A DNA stretch of 5,503 nucleotides from Opacimonas sp964559075. Lineage in GTDB: Bacteria; Pseudomonadota; Gammaproteobacteria; Enterobacterales; Alteromonadaceae. Every line of letters begins with the position of its first letter. Positions within the stretch are counted from its first letter, which is position 1. The stretch spans positions 1 through 5,503 of the forward strand of contig CAZLGJ010000154.1 in the NCBI GenBank assembly GCA_964559075.1. The letters are read 5' to 3'. The notes under the pieces were generated by a model, which saw only the letters and a list, made by a program, of their open reading frames with translations, was not told the DNA's origin and did not search any database. Of this stretch, positions 1 through 5,503 are shown in pieces. The position numbers and the translations under genes are program-made.

Positions 1-220
1 TATTTTGGCTCATCTTAACTATCCCAAATCCTATGAAAAAAATTATGAACTTGAATGTATCTTGCTTTTTCAAATCCTATTGTAAACTGCAAACGACAAA
101 AATTTCGTCAACATCCCTACATTATAGATATTACTCAATATGCGCTAGTAAAAACGTGCTAGACCTTAGTGGTAAAATTGTTTGATAAGCCAACATCAGT
201 CTACGTAATGTGATCGTTAA

Positions 221-249
221 TTGTGATTGGTGTTAATTATTTGTAAACT
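221..249 (+). promoter_or_regulatory. Weak sigma70-like promoter candidate for the small ORF and peptidase
   Basis: TTGTGA (221-226, four of six consensus bases) and TAAACT (244-249, four of six) are separated by exactly 17 bases. A start about seven bases downstream would give a leader of about 88 nt before the small ORF at 344 and would include the hairpin at 289-305. The matches are modest in an AT-rich region where chance matches are common, so this is only the best-spaced candidate I could find by eye. Confidence 0.22.
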
Positions 250-288
250 TTTAGGTGTGATGGTAGCCTAGCTCCACAATAATAAGTG

Positions 289-305
289 TAGCCAAAAATT
301 GGCTA
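289..305. repeat. Short inverted repeat in the leader of the small ORF
   Basis: TAGCCAA (289-295) and TTGGCTA (299-305) are perfect 7-base inverted arms around an AAA loop. Neither strand has a U-rich tract directly after it, so it does not look like an intrinsic terminator. It lies 39 bases before the ATG at 344 and could be a small mRNA hairpin or a binding site for a dimeric protein. The role is unknown. Confidence 0.4.
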
Positions 306-343
306 ATTAATCAAAAAAACGACAGAAACGAGAGAAAAAAAAT

Positions 344-484
344 ATGAATCCAACGAATGATCTATCCCTTACTGCAACAAGCGATTCGAGCCTGCATCCA
401 GCCGTAAAAGAGACATGTAAAGTATTGGCATCGATGGCAATGTCGGCGTCTATTTTGTATTTTATTGTGATTTACGTCAGTTAG
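344..484 (+). CDS. Hypothetical 46-aa single-pass small membrane protein
   Basis: This short ORF opens at ATG 344 and ends at TAG 482-484, giving 46 residues. I do not recognise a family. The first 20 or so residues are polar and rich in Ser/Thr/Asp (MNPTNDLSLTATSDSSLHP). A short basic/acidic linker (VKETCK) follows, then a continuous hydrophobic segment at about residues 27-45 (VLASMAMSASILYFIVIYV) long enough for one membrane helix and ending at the C-terminus. That arrangement resembles a tail-anchored small protein. The SD is weak (AGAGA at 331-335, 8 bases before the ATG). The stop lies 20 bases before the peptidase start with no terminator between, so both are probably on one mRNA. The abrupt polar-to-hydrophobic organisation argues for a real gene, but at this length a chance ORF cannot be excluded. 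No function is assigned. Confidence 0.42.
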   Translation: MNPTNDLSLTATSDSSLHPAVKETCKVLASMAMSASILYFIVIYVS

Positions 485-493
485 TTCATCAGC

Positions 494-499
494 AGGGAG
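494..499 (+). promoter_or_regulatory. Ribosome binding site of the S9 peptidase
   Basis: AGGGAG ends 5 bases before the ATG at 505. It supports this start, which is also the one that yields a proper signal peptide. Confidence 0.7.
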
Positions 500-504
500 T
501 ATCT

Positions 505-2550
505 ATGCCTTTGACTTTAAAACAGTTTAGCGCTTTATTAGCGGCTTCAACCGTGCTAACAGCGCCTGCCTTAGCTCACGACCATGGCGAATCCAATCAC
601 TTCACCATTGAACATCTGCCCCAGGTGCAACATGCTGGCAACATTACAGTTGCGCCAAATGGTAAATTATCGGCTTATACATTATCCGTCCCTCGTGATA
701 TGACCTCAGATGATGAGGATGGTCGCGCAGACACGCACCTTTATATTCTTGATGAGAGAGGCAACAGCCGCTTGTTTATTGGCGGTGCAGGCAGTATTGC
801 TAGCCTTGCTTTTAATCAAGCTAGCGATACCTTATATTTTCGAACAAAGCGCGACGATGATAAGCACACATCTCTCTATGCCATTTCTGTGAATGGCGGT
901 GAAGCCTATAAGGTATTTGGGTTTGAAACGGCGATTGGCGATTATGAAATTATTGATGAGACGCTGTTTTTTGTCGCTAAAGCCAAAGACGACGCTGAAG
1001 ATTTAAAGGATAAAGGCTTTAACGCCAGAGTATATGAGGAAGATACGCGGCTAAACCAGTTATGGTCTGTGTCAATCAAAGGCGGTGAACCCACCCCTAT
1101 ATTTAACAATGGGCACGTTTCTGATATTGACGTTTCCAGTGATGGGGAATTTGTATTAGCGGCGGTCGCTCCGACCAATTTAGTCGATGATTCACTAATG
1201 GCACGTGATATTCACACCATTCAGGTCAGCTCTGGCGAAGTAACCAACATCATTGATATGCCAGGCAAGCTTGGTGAATTTGTGCTGCACGACAACGACA
1301 AAGACATCGCGATTATTGGTGGTGCAGATATCAGTGATTCTTCTGACGGGGTGCTCATGGTCGCGCAAGCCAACTCACCATCGCTCACACAGCTCACCAC
1401 AGATGCTTTACAACATATTGTAGATATCACGTGGAAGGGTCGAGATATCCTTGCCGTTGTGCATCGGGGGGTGGAGAGCGCGGTGGTAGTGTATGACAAA
1501 AAAGGCAAAGAAAAGCGAACCATCACGACTTCAGAAAATATTGTCGCTCGTAGCCTGTCGGTTGGTGATGATACTGTGCAGCTGATTGCTGATAGTCCAG
1601 CTCACCCTCGAGCGGTCTTTGCAGTAAAACGCAATAAGGCGACAAAGGTCACCGAGCACAATACATGGTTAGCTAATATGGACTTAGCGCCTCAATCTAC
1701 TTTTATGTACGAAGCACGTGACGGGGAAAAAGTTGAAGGTCTGCTCATCACGCCACAAGGTGATGCTCCAGCAACAGGCTGGCCACTAATTCTAATGGTA
1801 CACGGCGGTCCTGAGGCCCATTATAGTGACGGTTGGTTAACGGCTTATTCCATGCCTGGCCAATACGCAGCGGCGCAAGGGTATGCTGTCTATTATCCAA
1901 ACTACCGTGGTTCAACAGGTCGTGGTGTCGCGTATGCTAAACAACATCAAAACGATTATGCCGGCAAAGAGTTCAACGACTTAGTTGATGGTGTGGATGC
2001 ACTCGTCAAATCGGGTTTAGTGGATCGTGACCGAGTTGGGATCACTGGCGGCTCATACGGCGGTTATGCCTCAATGTGGGGAGCGACTGCATTGACCGAG
2101 CATTTTGCGGCGGCTGTGGCGTTTGTTGGGATTTCTAATCAAGTGTCCAAGTTTGGTACTTCGGACATTCCAAATGAGATGCATTTGGTGCATTCGCTCA
2201 AATGGCCGTGGGAAGATAACTGGATGAACTTACTTGAGCGTTCGCCTATTTTCCACGCCGGCAAAGCAGATACGCCCATTTTGATTTTGCATGGAGAGAA
2301 GGACACCCGCGTCCATCCATCGCAATCCATGGAGTTATATCGTTCAATTAAGGTGCGAACCGATACACCGGTGCGCTTGGTTTTCTATCCAAATGAGGGA
2401 CATGGTAACCGTCGCGCTGCTGCGCAGTACGACTATGCGTTGCGTTTGATGCGCTGGATGGATACGTATTTGGCCGAAGGCGCGACGCGTGATTCGGCAA
2501 AACCGCCATTTGATTTGGGCTTGGCTGAGAAGTTAAAGAAAGACGACTAG
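505..2550 (+). CDS. Secreted S9-family (prolyl oligopeptidase-like) serine peptidase
   Basis: This 681-aa protein is an exported serine peptidase of family S9, which trims peptides from the N-terminus or cleaves oligopeptides. The exact specificity is not readable from sequence. Residues 1-24 form a Sec signal peptide (MPLTLKQ, then a hydrophobic core, then an ALA cleavage site before HDHG), so the mature enzyme is periplasmic or extracellular and starts with a His-rich stretch. Residues of about 35-400 carry repeated beta-strand and turn patterns expected of the S9 beta-propeller. The alpha/beta-hydrolase domain follows, from about 425 to 665. It contains HGGP at 433-436 (oxyanion region), NYRGS at 466-470, GGSYGG with nucleophile Ser517, HGEKD with Asp600 and NEGHG with His633, so the catalytic triad is complete and in canonical order. 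Size and order fit the S9B/S9C-type enzymes common in marine Alteromonadales. It may be co-transcribed with the small ORF upstream and ends before a strong terminator. It has no evident link to the tyrosine operon that converges on it. Confidence 0.93.
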   Translation: MPLTLKQFSALLAASTVLTAPALAHDHGESNHFTIEHLPQVQHAGNITVAPNGKLSAYTLSVPRDMTSDDEDGRADTHLYILDERGNSRLFIGGAGSIASLAFNQASDTLYFRTKRDDDKHTSLYAISVNGGEAYKVFGFETAIGDYEIIDETLFFVAKAKDDAEDLKDKGFNARVYEEDTRLNQLWSVSIKGGEPTPIFNNGHVSDIDVSSDGEFVLAAVAPTNLVDDSLMARDIHTIQVSSGEVTNIIDMPGKLGEFVLHDNDKDIAIIGGADISDSSDGVLMVAQANSPSLTQLTTDALQHIVDITWKGRDILAVVHRGVESAVVVYDKKGKEKRTITTSENIVARSLSVGDDTVQLIADSPAHPRAVFAVKRNKATKVTEHNTWLANMDLAPQSTFMYEARDGEKVEGLLITPQGDAPATGWPLILMVHGGPEAHYSDGWLTAYSMPGQYAAAQGYAVYYPNYRGSTGRGVAYAKQHQNDYAGKEFNDLVDGVDALVKSGLVDRDRVGITGGSYGGYASMWGATALTEHFAAAVAFVGISNQVSKFGTSDIPNEMHLVHSLKWPWEDNWMNLLERSPIFHAGKADTPILILHGEKDTRVHPSQSMELYRSIKVRTDTPVRLVFYPNEGHGNRRAAAQYDYALRLMRWMDTYLAEGATRDSAKPPFDLGLAEKLKKDD

Positions 2551-2575
2551 ATATACTTTGTATTAAATGCAAATG

Positions 2576-2606
2576 AAAGGCAGCACACATGATGCTGCCT
2601 TTTTTT
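2576..2606 (+). terminator. Intrinsic terminator between convergent genes
   Basis: AAAGGCAGCA (2576-2585) and TGCTGCCTTT (2593-2602) form a perfect 10-bp stem with a 7-base loop. The downstream arm runs into seven T residues (2600-2606), making a classic rho-independent terminator for the peptidase transcript. It begins 25 bases after the peptidase stop. Read from the other strand the same hairpin starts 9 bases after the stop of the FAH-family gene, but is followed by only TTTCATTTG, so it would be a weaker terminator for that operon. It probably serves both. Confidence 0.9.
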
Positions 2607-2611
2607 ATTCT

Positions 2612-3619
2612 TTATATTTTGCGCACCGTTTGGACTATTTTGCCAAAAATACAGTGTCCCTGCGCGTCTTCCATTGCAATTTCAACCTTGTCACCAAACT
2701 GCATAAAAGCAGTACTAGGTGAGCCGGTTTCAATCGTTTCTATCATCCGGATTTCTGCGATGCAGCTATAGCCAACGCCACCTTGTGCAACTGGCTTGCC
2801 AGGGCCATTATCAAGCTTATTCGAAACAGTACCAGAGCCAATAATAGTGCCGGCGCATAATGGCCGAGTGCGCGCCGCATGGGCGATCAGTTGTGCAAAA
2901 TCAAAGGTCATATCAATGCCCGCGTTGGGTTTGCCAAACAGTTCACTGTTGTATTTGCTCAATAATGGCAAATGCAATTTATTGCCATGCCAAGCGTCGC
3001 CAAGCGCATCCGGAGTTACGCACACCGGCGAAAATGCACTGGATGGTTTAGATTGATAGAAGCCAAATCCTTTGGCTAGCTCTCCAGGGATTAATCCACG
3101 CAGTGATACATCATTCACTAACATGATTAGCTTAATGTGTTTGCCAGCATCTGCAACGCTTACCCCCATGGGGACATCATCAGTAATGACTGCGATTTCG
3201 GCCTCAAAATCCAAGCCAAAGCCGTCTAGATCAGCAAAACATATGGCTTCTTGCGGTCGCAAAAAACTATCTGAGCCACCTTGATACATCAGCGGATCAT
3301 GGTAGAAGCTTTCAGGCATTTCCGCGTTGCGCGCTTTGCGCACCAGCTCAACGTGATTAACATAAGCACTGCCATCCGCCCATTGATATGCTCTGGGGAG
3401 TGGGGAATGTGCTTGTGATTGGTCAAATGGTAATTGCGTTACCTTGCCGTCGACCAAGTCCTGATAGCGCTGCTGCAAAAGTGGCGCAATCTGTGCCCAA
3501 TCATCCAGCGCAGCTTGCATAGTTGGCGCAACGTCTGTCGCGTCAGCATAGTGCTGGAGATCAAGTGATACGACGACTAATTGTCCATCACGACCGTGCT
3601 GTAGGCTTGCTAATTTCAT
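2612..3619 (-). CDS. Fumarylacetoacetate hydrolase (FAH) family protein, probable fumarylacetoacetase
   Basis: This 335-aa cytosolic enzyme is expected to hydrolyse fumarylacetoacetate to fumarate and acetoacetate, the last step of tyrosine degradation. The FAH fold is visible. FEAE at 138-141 gives acidic metal ligands Glu139 and Glu141, and VND at 168-170 gives Asp170; Asp108 in YHDP may be the fourth. Lys191 in the SKPSSAFSP stretch and the GSGTVSN segment at 261-267 match conserved active-site regions of FAH as I recall the mammalian enzyme. The N-terminal 90 residues form the smaller lead domain typical of bacterial fumarylacetoacetases; the total length fits that group. The start is supported by AAGGA six bases before the ATG. 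It is the last gene of the hppD operon, 9 bases after the VOC gene, and faces the terminator. FAH-family members also act on other acylpyruvates and oxo-acids, so the substrate comes mainly from gene context. Confidence 0.88.
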   Translation of the reverse strand: MKLASLQHGRDGQLVVVSLDLQHYADATDVAPTMQAALDDWAQIAPLLQQRYQDLVDGKVTQLPFDQSQAHSPLPRAYQWADGSAYVNHVELVRKARNAEMPESFYHDPLMYQGGSDSFLRPQEAICFADLDGFGLDFEAEIAVITDDVPMGVSVADAGKHIKLIMLVNDVSLRGLIPGELAKGFGFYQSKPSSAFSPVCVTPDALGDAWHGNKLHLPLLSKYNSELFGKPNAGIDMTFDFAQLIAHAARTRPLCAGTIIGSGTVSNKLDNGPGKPVAQGGVGYSCIAEIRMIETIETGSPSTAFMQFGDKVEIAMEDAQGHCIFGKIVQTVRKI

Positions 3620-3625
3620 TGTAAT

Positions 3626-3630
3626 TCCTT
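3626..3630 (-). promoter_or_regulatory. Ribosome binding site of the FAH-family gene
   Basis: On the minus strand AAGGA lies six bases before the ATG at 3619. It overlaps the stop codon of the upstream VOC gene (3629-3631), so ribosomes finishing that gene end on the next initiation site. This suggests translational coupling. Confidence 0.7.
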
Positions 3631-4183
3631 ATTTATTTGCTGGGCTAGATGTCGGACGAGGCTGATGCAGCCATGCAGCGTGTGTAGGCGCTTGTTTGGT
3701 GTGTGCCCATTCTTCTAGCATGTCGGGGGCAACCTGATGTAAACGCTGCAACATTTCTGGTGTATGTGTGTTGTATGCAAGCTCTATGCGATGACCATTG
3801 GGATCAAAAAAATAGATGGACTGAAATAAGGTGTGATCCGTGGGACCAACGACCTCAATACCGTCTTCACTTAGCTTTTTATGCACGGCCATTAAGGTCG
3901 CCTCGTCAGCAACTTTAAACGCAATGTGCTGCACCCAATCTGGGGTATTGTGGTCGCGTCCCATCGCAGGCTGTTCAGGTAACTCAAAAAACGCCAGTAC
4001 GTTGCCATTGCCTGCATTGAGAAACACGTGCATGTAAGGATCATAGGCACCCGTGGATGGGACGTGATCTTCAGCAATGGCTAATTGGAAATCCATGTCC
4101 AGATAACGCTGATAAAACGCCACCGTGGTTTTGGCACAGCGGCACCGATAGGCAACGTGATGCACACCTTGTAAAAATGCCAT
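3629..4183 (-). CDS. VOC (glyoxalase/extradiol dioxygenase fold) protein of the tyrosine operon
   Basis: This 184-aa protein has two beta-alpha-beta-beta-beta modules of the vicinal oxygen chelate fold: residues about 5-68 and 82-137. Each module offers one His and one Glu at the usual ligand positions: His9 in VHHVAY, Glu67 in FFELPE, His86 in VQHIAF and Glu134 in RIELAY. The spacing resembles the 2His/2Glu set of E. coli glyoxalase I (H5, E56, H74, E122, from memory). DPNGHRIELAY is a typical VOC closing motif. A polar tail of about 45 residues, rich in His, Trp and Pro, follows the core and is not part of the fold. The gene overlaps the hppD stop by one base (TAATG), has AGAGG seven bases before its ATG, and precedes the FAH gene by 9 bases. 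It therefore probably acts between homogentisate and fumarylacetoacetate or protects the pathway. The reaction is unknown: ring-cleaving dioxygenase, isomerase and detoxification enzyme all remain possible. Confidence 0.85.
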   Translation of the reverse strand: MAFLQGVHHVAYRCRCAKTTVAFYQRYLDMDFQLAIAEDHVPSTGAYDPYMHVFLNAGNGNVLAFFELPEQPAMGRDHNTPDWVQHIAFKVADEATLMAVHKKLSEDGIEVVGPTDHTLFQSIYFFDPNGHRIELAYNTHTPEMLQRLHQVAPDMLEEWAHTKQAPTHAAWLHQPRPTSSPANK

Positions 4184-5277
4184 TAAGGTGCCTCTGTCGT
4201 TGCTGATTGTTGGATAACTCCTCGATTGAGCTGGTCGCGTTCAATCGACTCAAATAAGGCTTTGAAGTTACCTTCACCAAAGCCATCATCGGCTTTGCGC
4301 TGAATAAACTCAAAAAAGACCGGTCCAAGCAGGGCTTCTGAGAAAATTTGCAACAACAAGCGCGGTTTGCCGTCATCACTGGCTGAGCCGTCCAACAAAA
4401 TCCCGCGAGATTGCAGCGCATCTACCGGTTCACCGTGATTGGGCAAACGCTCATCCAGCATCTCATAGTATGTGTCTGGCGGCGCGGTCATAAAGCGCAT
4501 GCCTTGTGCTTTGAGGCGATCCCAGCAGGCAATCAAATCATCACAGGCAAAGGCAATATGTTGGATACCTTCGCCGTTGTACTGCATTAAAAACTCTTCA
4601 ATTTGTCCACCACCACCGGCGGCTTCTTCGTTGAGCGGGATGCGGATTTTGCCGTCTGGTGCTGTCATTGCTTTTGATAACAGGCCGGTGTATTCGCCTT
4701 TAATATCAAAGTAACGGATCTCTTTAAAATTGAATAGGTTCTCGTACCAATTCGCCCAATAGGCCATTCTTCCGCGGTAAACATTGTGCGTGAGATGATC
4801 AAGCGTGTGAAAGCCACAGCCCTCAGGGTGCTTATCGACACCTTCCAACCAGTCAAAATCGATGTCATAAATGGTATTTTCGCCTTCGTAGCGATCAATC
4901 AGATACAAAGTCGCACCGCCAATCCCTTTAATGGCTGGTAGCTTTAACTCCATTGGCCCGGTTTGAATATCAACGGGTTGGGCGCCTTTGCGAATGGCTT
5001 CAGAATAAGCGTGACGGGAGTTTTGTACGCGGAACGCCAAACCACAGGCTGCCGCACCGTGTTCTTGGGCATAATAATCCGCGTAGCTGCCTTTTTGGTA
5101 GTTAGTGATCAGGTTAATGTCACCCTGGCGCCATAATTCCACGTCTTTTGATTTATGGCGTGCCACTTTGGTAAAGCCCATCATGGTAAACACTGGCTCC
5201 AAAATGCCTTTGTTGGGTGCACTAAACTCCACGAACTCAAAACCGTCTAGCCCCATTGGGTTGGCTGCTGTTGTCAT
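4183..5277 (-). CDS. hppD: 4-hydroxyphenylpyruvate dioxygenase
   Basis: HppD is a cytosolic Fe(II) enzyme that converts 4-hydroxyphenylpyruvate and O2 to homogentisate and CO2, the entry step to tyrosine and phenylalanine ring catabolism. I choose the ATG at 5277 (364 aa), not the in-frame ATG six codons upstream at 5295. An AAGGA lies 10 bases before 5277 and there is none before 5295. With this start the leader aligns residue for residue with the Pseudomonas enzyme as I remember it. The N-terminal non-catalytic VOC domain covers about 10-140 (NPMGLDGFEFVEF to YLIDRYEG). The C-terminal catalytic domain holds the iron ligands His161 in DHLTHNVYRGR, His240 in GIQHIAF and Glu323 in GPVFFEFIQRK. 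The hallmark C-terminal segment GFGEGNFKALFESIERDQ is intact. Length and motifs are complete, so it should be active. It is the first gene of a three-gene operon with a TyrR-type box upstream. Confidence 0.96.
   Translation of the reverse strand: MTTAANPMGLDGFEFVEFSAPNKGILEPVFTMMGFTKVARHKSKDVELWRQGDINLITNYQKGSYADYYAQEHGAAACGLAFRVQNSRHAYSEAIRKGAQPVDIQTGPMELKLPAIKGIGGATLYLIDRYEGENTIYDIDFDWLEGVDKHPEGCGFHTLDHLTHNVYRGRMAYWANWYENLFNFKEIRYFDIKGEYTGLLSKAMTAPDGKIRIPLNEEAAGGGGQIEEFLMQYNGEGIQHIAFACDDLIACWDRLKAQGMRFMTAPPDTYYEMLDERLPNHGEPVDALQSRGILLDGSASDDGKPRLLLQIFSEALLGPVFFEFIQRKADDGFGEGNFKALFESIERDQLNRGVIQQSATTEAP
4191..4195 (-). promoter_or_regulatory. Ribosome binding site of the VOC gene, inside the hppD 3' end
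   Basis: On the minus strand AGAGG lies seven bases before the ATG at 4183 and within the last codons of hppD. Together with the TAATG stop/start overlap it supports the chosen VOC start and coupled translation. Confidence 0.6.
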
Positions 5278-5287
5278 TGTTATTCTG

Positions 5288-5292
5288 TCCTT
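5288..5292 (-). promoter_or_regulatory. Ribosome binding site that decides the hppD start
   Basis: On the minus strand AAGGA lies 10 bases before the ATG at 5277. It directly follows the alternative ATG at 5295, so it cannot serve that codon. The sequence before 5295 (CACCTATAC) has no Shine-Dalgarno match. Confidence 0.6.
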
Positions 5293-5392
5293 CATGTATA
5301 GGTGATTTTGTGTAAGTGTGCATTAAATGTTACAGCTGAGCAATTTTGTAGGGATTGATTGATTTGCATGGAATGTTCACAAATCTAGACGT

Positions 5393-5421
5393 ATTATGTA
5401 AATAATTATTTACATTAAAAA
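5393..5421 (-). promoter_or_regulatory. Candidate hppD promoter overlapping the TyrR box
   Basis: Read on the minus strand, TTTTTA (5416-5421, three of six) and CATAAT (5393-5398, five of six) are spaced by 17 bases. Transcription would start near 5386, giving a leader of roughly 110 nt before the ATG at 5277. The palindrome at 5396-5415 fills the spacer, so a bound repressor would block polymerase. The -35 element is poor, so other promoters in this 226-bp region remain possible. Confidence 0.3.
5397..5414. promoter_or_regulatory. TyrR-type operator box upstream of hppD
   Basis: TGTAAATAATTATTTACA matches the TyrR box consensus TGTAAA-N6-TTTACA, as known from E. coli, at all twelve defined positions. 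With one more base each side (5396-5415) the site is a perfect 20-base palindrome. It lies about 120 bases before the hppD start codon. TyrR senses aromatic amino acids, and in gammaproteobacteria it is a natural regulator for tyrosine catabolism. Overlap with a candidate promoter suggests repression, but activation from this distance is also conceivable. Another dimeric regulator of tyrosine degradation could use the site instead; the tyrR gene is not in the window. Confidence 0.72.
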
Positions 5422-5462
5422 GTGATGATTATCCTCTTTAAATCTACAAAAAAAGGACGATA

Positions 5463-5503
5463 ATGAAAGGTGAAGGATAACTTTTTTGATGCAACACATT
5501 ATG
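5463..5503 (+). other. Possible start of a divergent gene at the right edge
   Basis: On the plus strand AAGGA (5453-5457) lies five bases before ATG 5463, but this frame reads only MKGEG before TAA at 5478-5480. A second AAGGA (5473-5477) lies 11 bases before ATG 5489, whose frame (MQHIM) stays open to the window end. This may be a five-codon leader followed by the true start of a divergently transcribed gene that shares the TyrR-box region with hppD. Only five codons are visible, so no product can be named and the call is tentative. Confidence 0.2.

Larger units (their letters stand above)
1..343. other. AT-rich intergenic region without a convincing gene
   Basis: This stretch is AT-rich and shows no ORF with both a ribosome binding site and protein-like composition. 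It holds a weak promoter candidate (221-249) and a short inverted repeat (289-305), described separately. A 10-base direct repeat, CAAATCCTAT, occurs at 25-34 and 71-80; I see no function for it. At the extreme left a minus-strand ATG at 13 could be the first codon of a gene running out of the window, but only four codons are visible and the upstream Shine-Dalgarno match is poor, so it is not annotated as a gene. Confidence 0.6.

Noticed and set aside
1..13. Minus-strand ATG at 13 as the start of a divergent gene
   Set aside because: Only four codons are visible and the upstream ribosome binding site is poor, so nothing can be said about it.
25..80. Direct repeat CAAATCCTAT at 25-34 and 71-80
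   Set aside because: There are only two copies of ten bases in AT-rich DNA, with no further symmetry. This is compatible with chance and is not a CRISPR or a mobile element end.
81..98. TyrR-like half site TGTAAA at 81-86, with similar ones at 242-247 and 416-421
   Set aside because: The second half-sites at the required spacing match TTTACA poorly, so these look like chance TGTAAA words in AT-rich sequence.
33..185. A 50-codon plus-strand ORF beginning MKKIMNLNV
   Set aside because: It has no Shine-Dalgarno sequence, and its composition (many Ser, Tyr, Cys, Lys) looks like translated AT-rich noncoding DNA, with no domain or membrane segment.
210..226. Two TGTGA words suggestive of a CRP site
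   Set aside because: They are direct rather than inverted, and no TCACA half occurs at CRP spacing.
2589..2771. Plus-strand ORF of 60 codons starting at the terminator loop
   Set aside because: Its ATG is in the hairpin loop of the terminator and it runs antisense to the well-supported FAH-family gene.
4071..4421. Long minus-strand ORF of 116 codons across the hppD/VOC junction, and other ORFs of 60-100 codons inside the large genes
   Set aside because: They lie in alternative frames of genes with complete catalytic motifs, and show no domains or ribosome binding sites of their own.

Overview
The window reads as chromosomal DNA of a marine-type gammaproteobacterium, most likely Alteromonadales (Alteromonas/Shewanella/Pseudoalteromonas-like). 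This rests on moderate GC content, AT-rich intergenic regions, a Pseudomonas-type 4-hydroxyphenylpyruvate dioxygenase, a TyrR-type operator and an exported S9 peptidase typical of these protein-degrading bacteria. The order-level placement is inference from protein style, not from a search.

Layout: positions 1-343 are AT-rich and hold no convincing gene, only a weak promoter candidate and a small inverted repeat. A 46-codon ORF (344-484, +), which I do not recognise and which predicts one C-terminal membrane helix, lies 20 bp before a 681-aa secreted prolyl-oligopeptidase-family serine peptidase (505-2550, +). A strong intrinsic terminator hairpin (2576-2606) fills most of the 61-bp gap to a convergent minus-strand operon. 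Transcribed right to left, that operon is hppD (5277-4183), a VOC/glyoxalase-fold protein (4183-3629) and a fumarylacetoacetate hydrolase-family protein (3619-2612). The junctions are a 1-base stop/start overlap and a 9-base gap, so this is clearly one transcription unit. Upstream of hppD is a perfect palindrome containing an exact TyrR consensus box, overlapping a plausible promoter. At the right edge there are hints of a divergent gene.

Function: the operon belongs to tyrosine/phenylalanine catabolism. HppD makes homogentisate, and the FAH-family enzyme should perform the last hydrolysis to fumarate and acetoacetate. The two steps between them, ring cleavage by HmgA and cis-trans isomerisation by MaiA, have no canonical enzyme here. 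The only gene in that position encodes the VOC protein with a complete 2His/2Glu metal-ligand pattern, and both ends of the operon are visible in the window. The VOC protein is therefore a candidate for one of the missing steps or for an accessory role. This, together with the short membrane-protein ORF before the peptidase, is the main point for a second look. Everything else looks ordinary.
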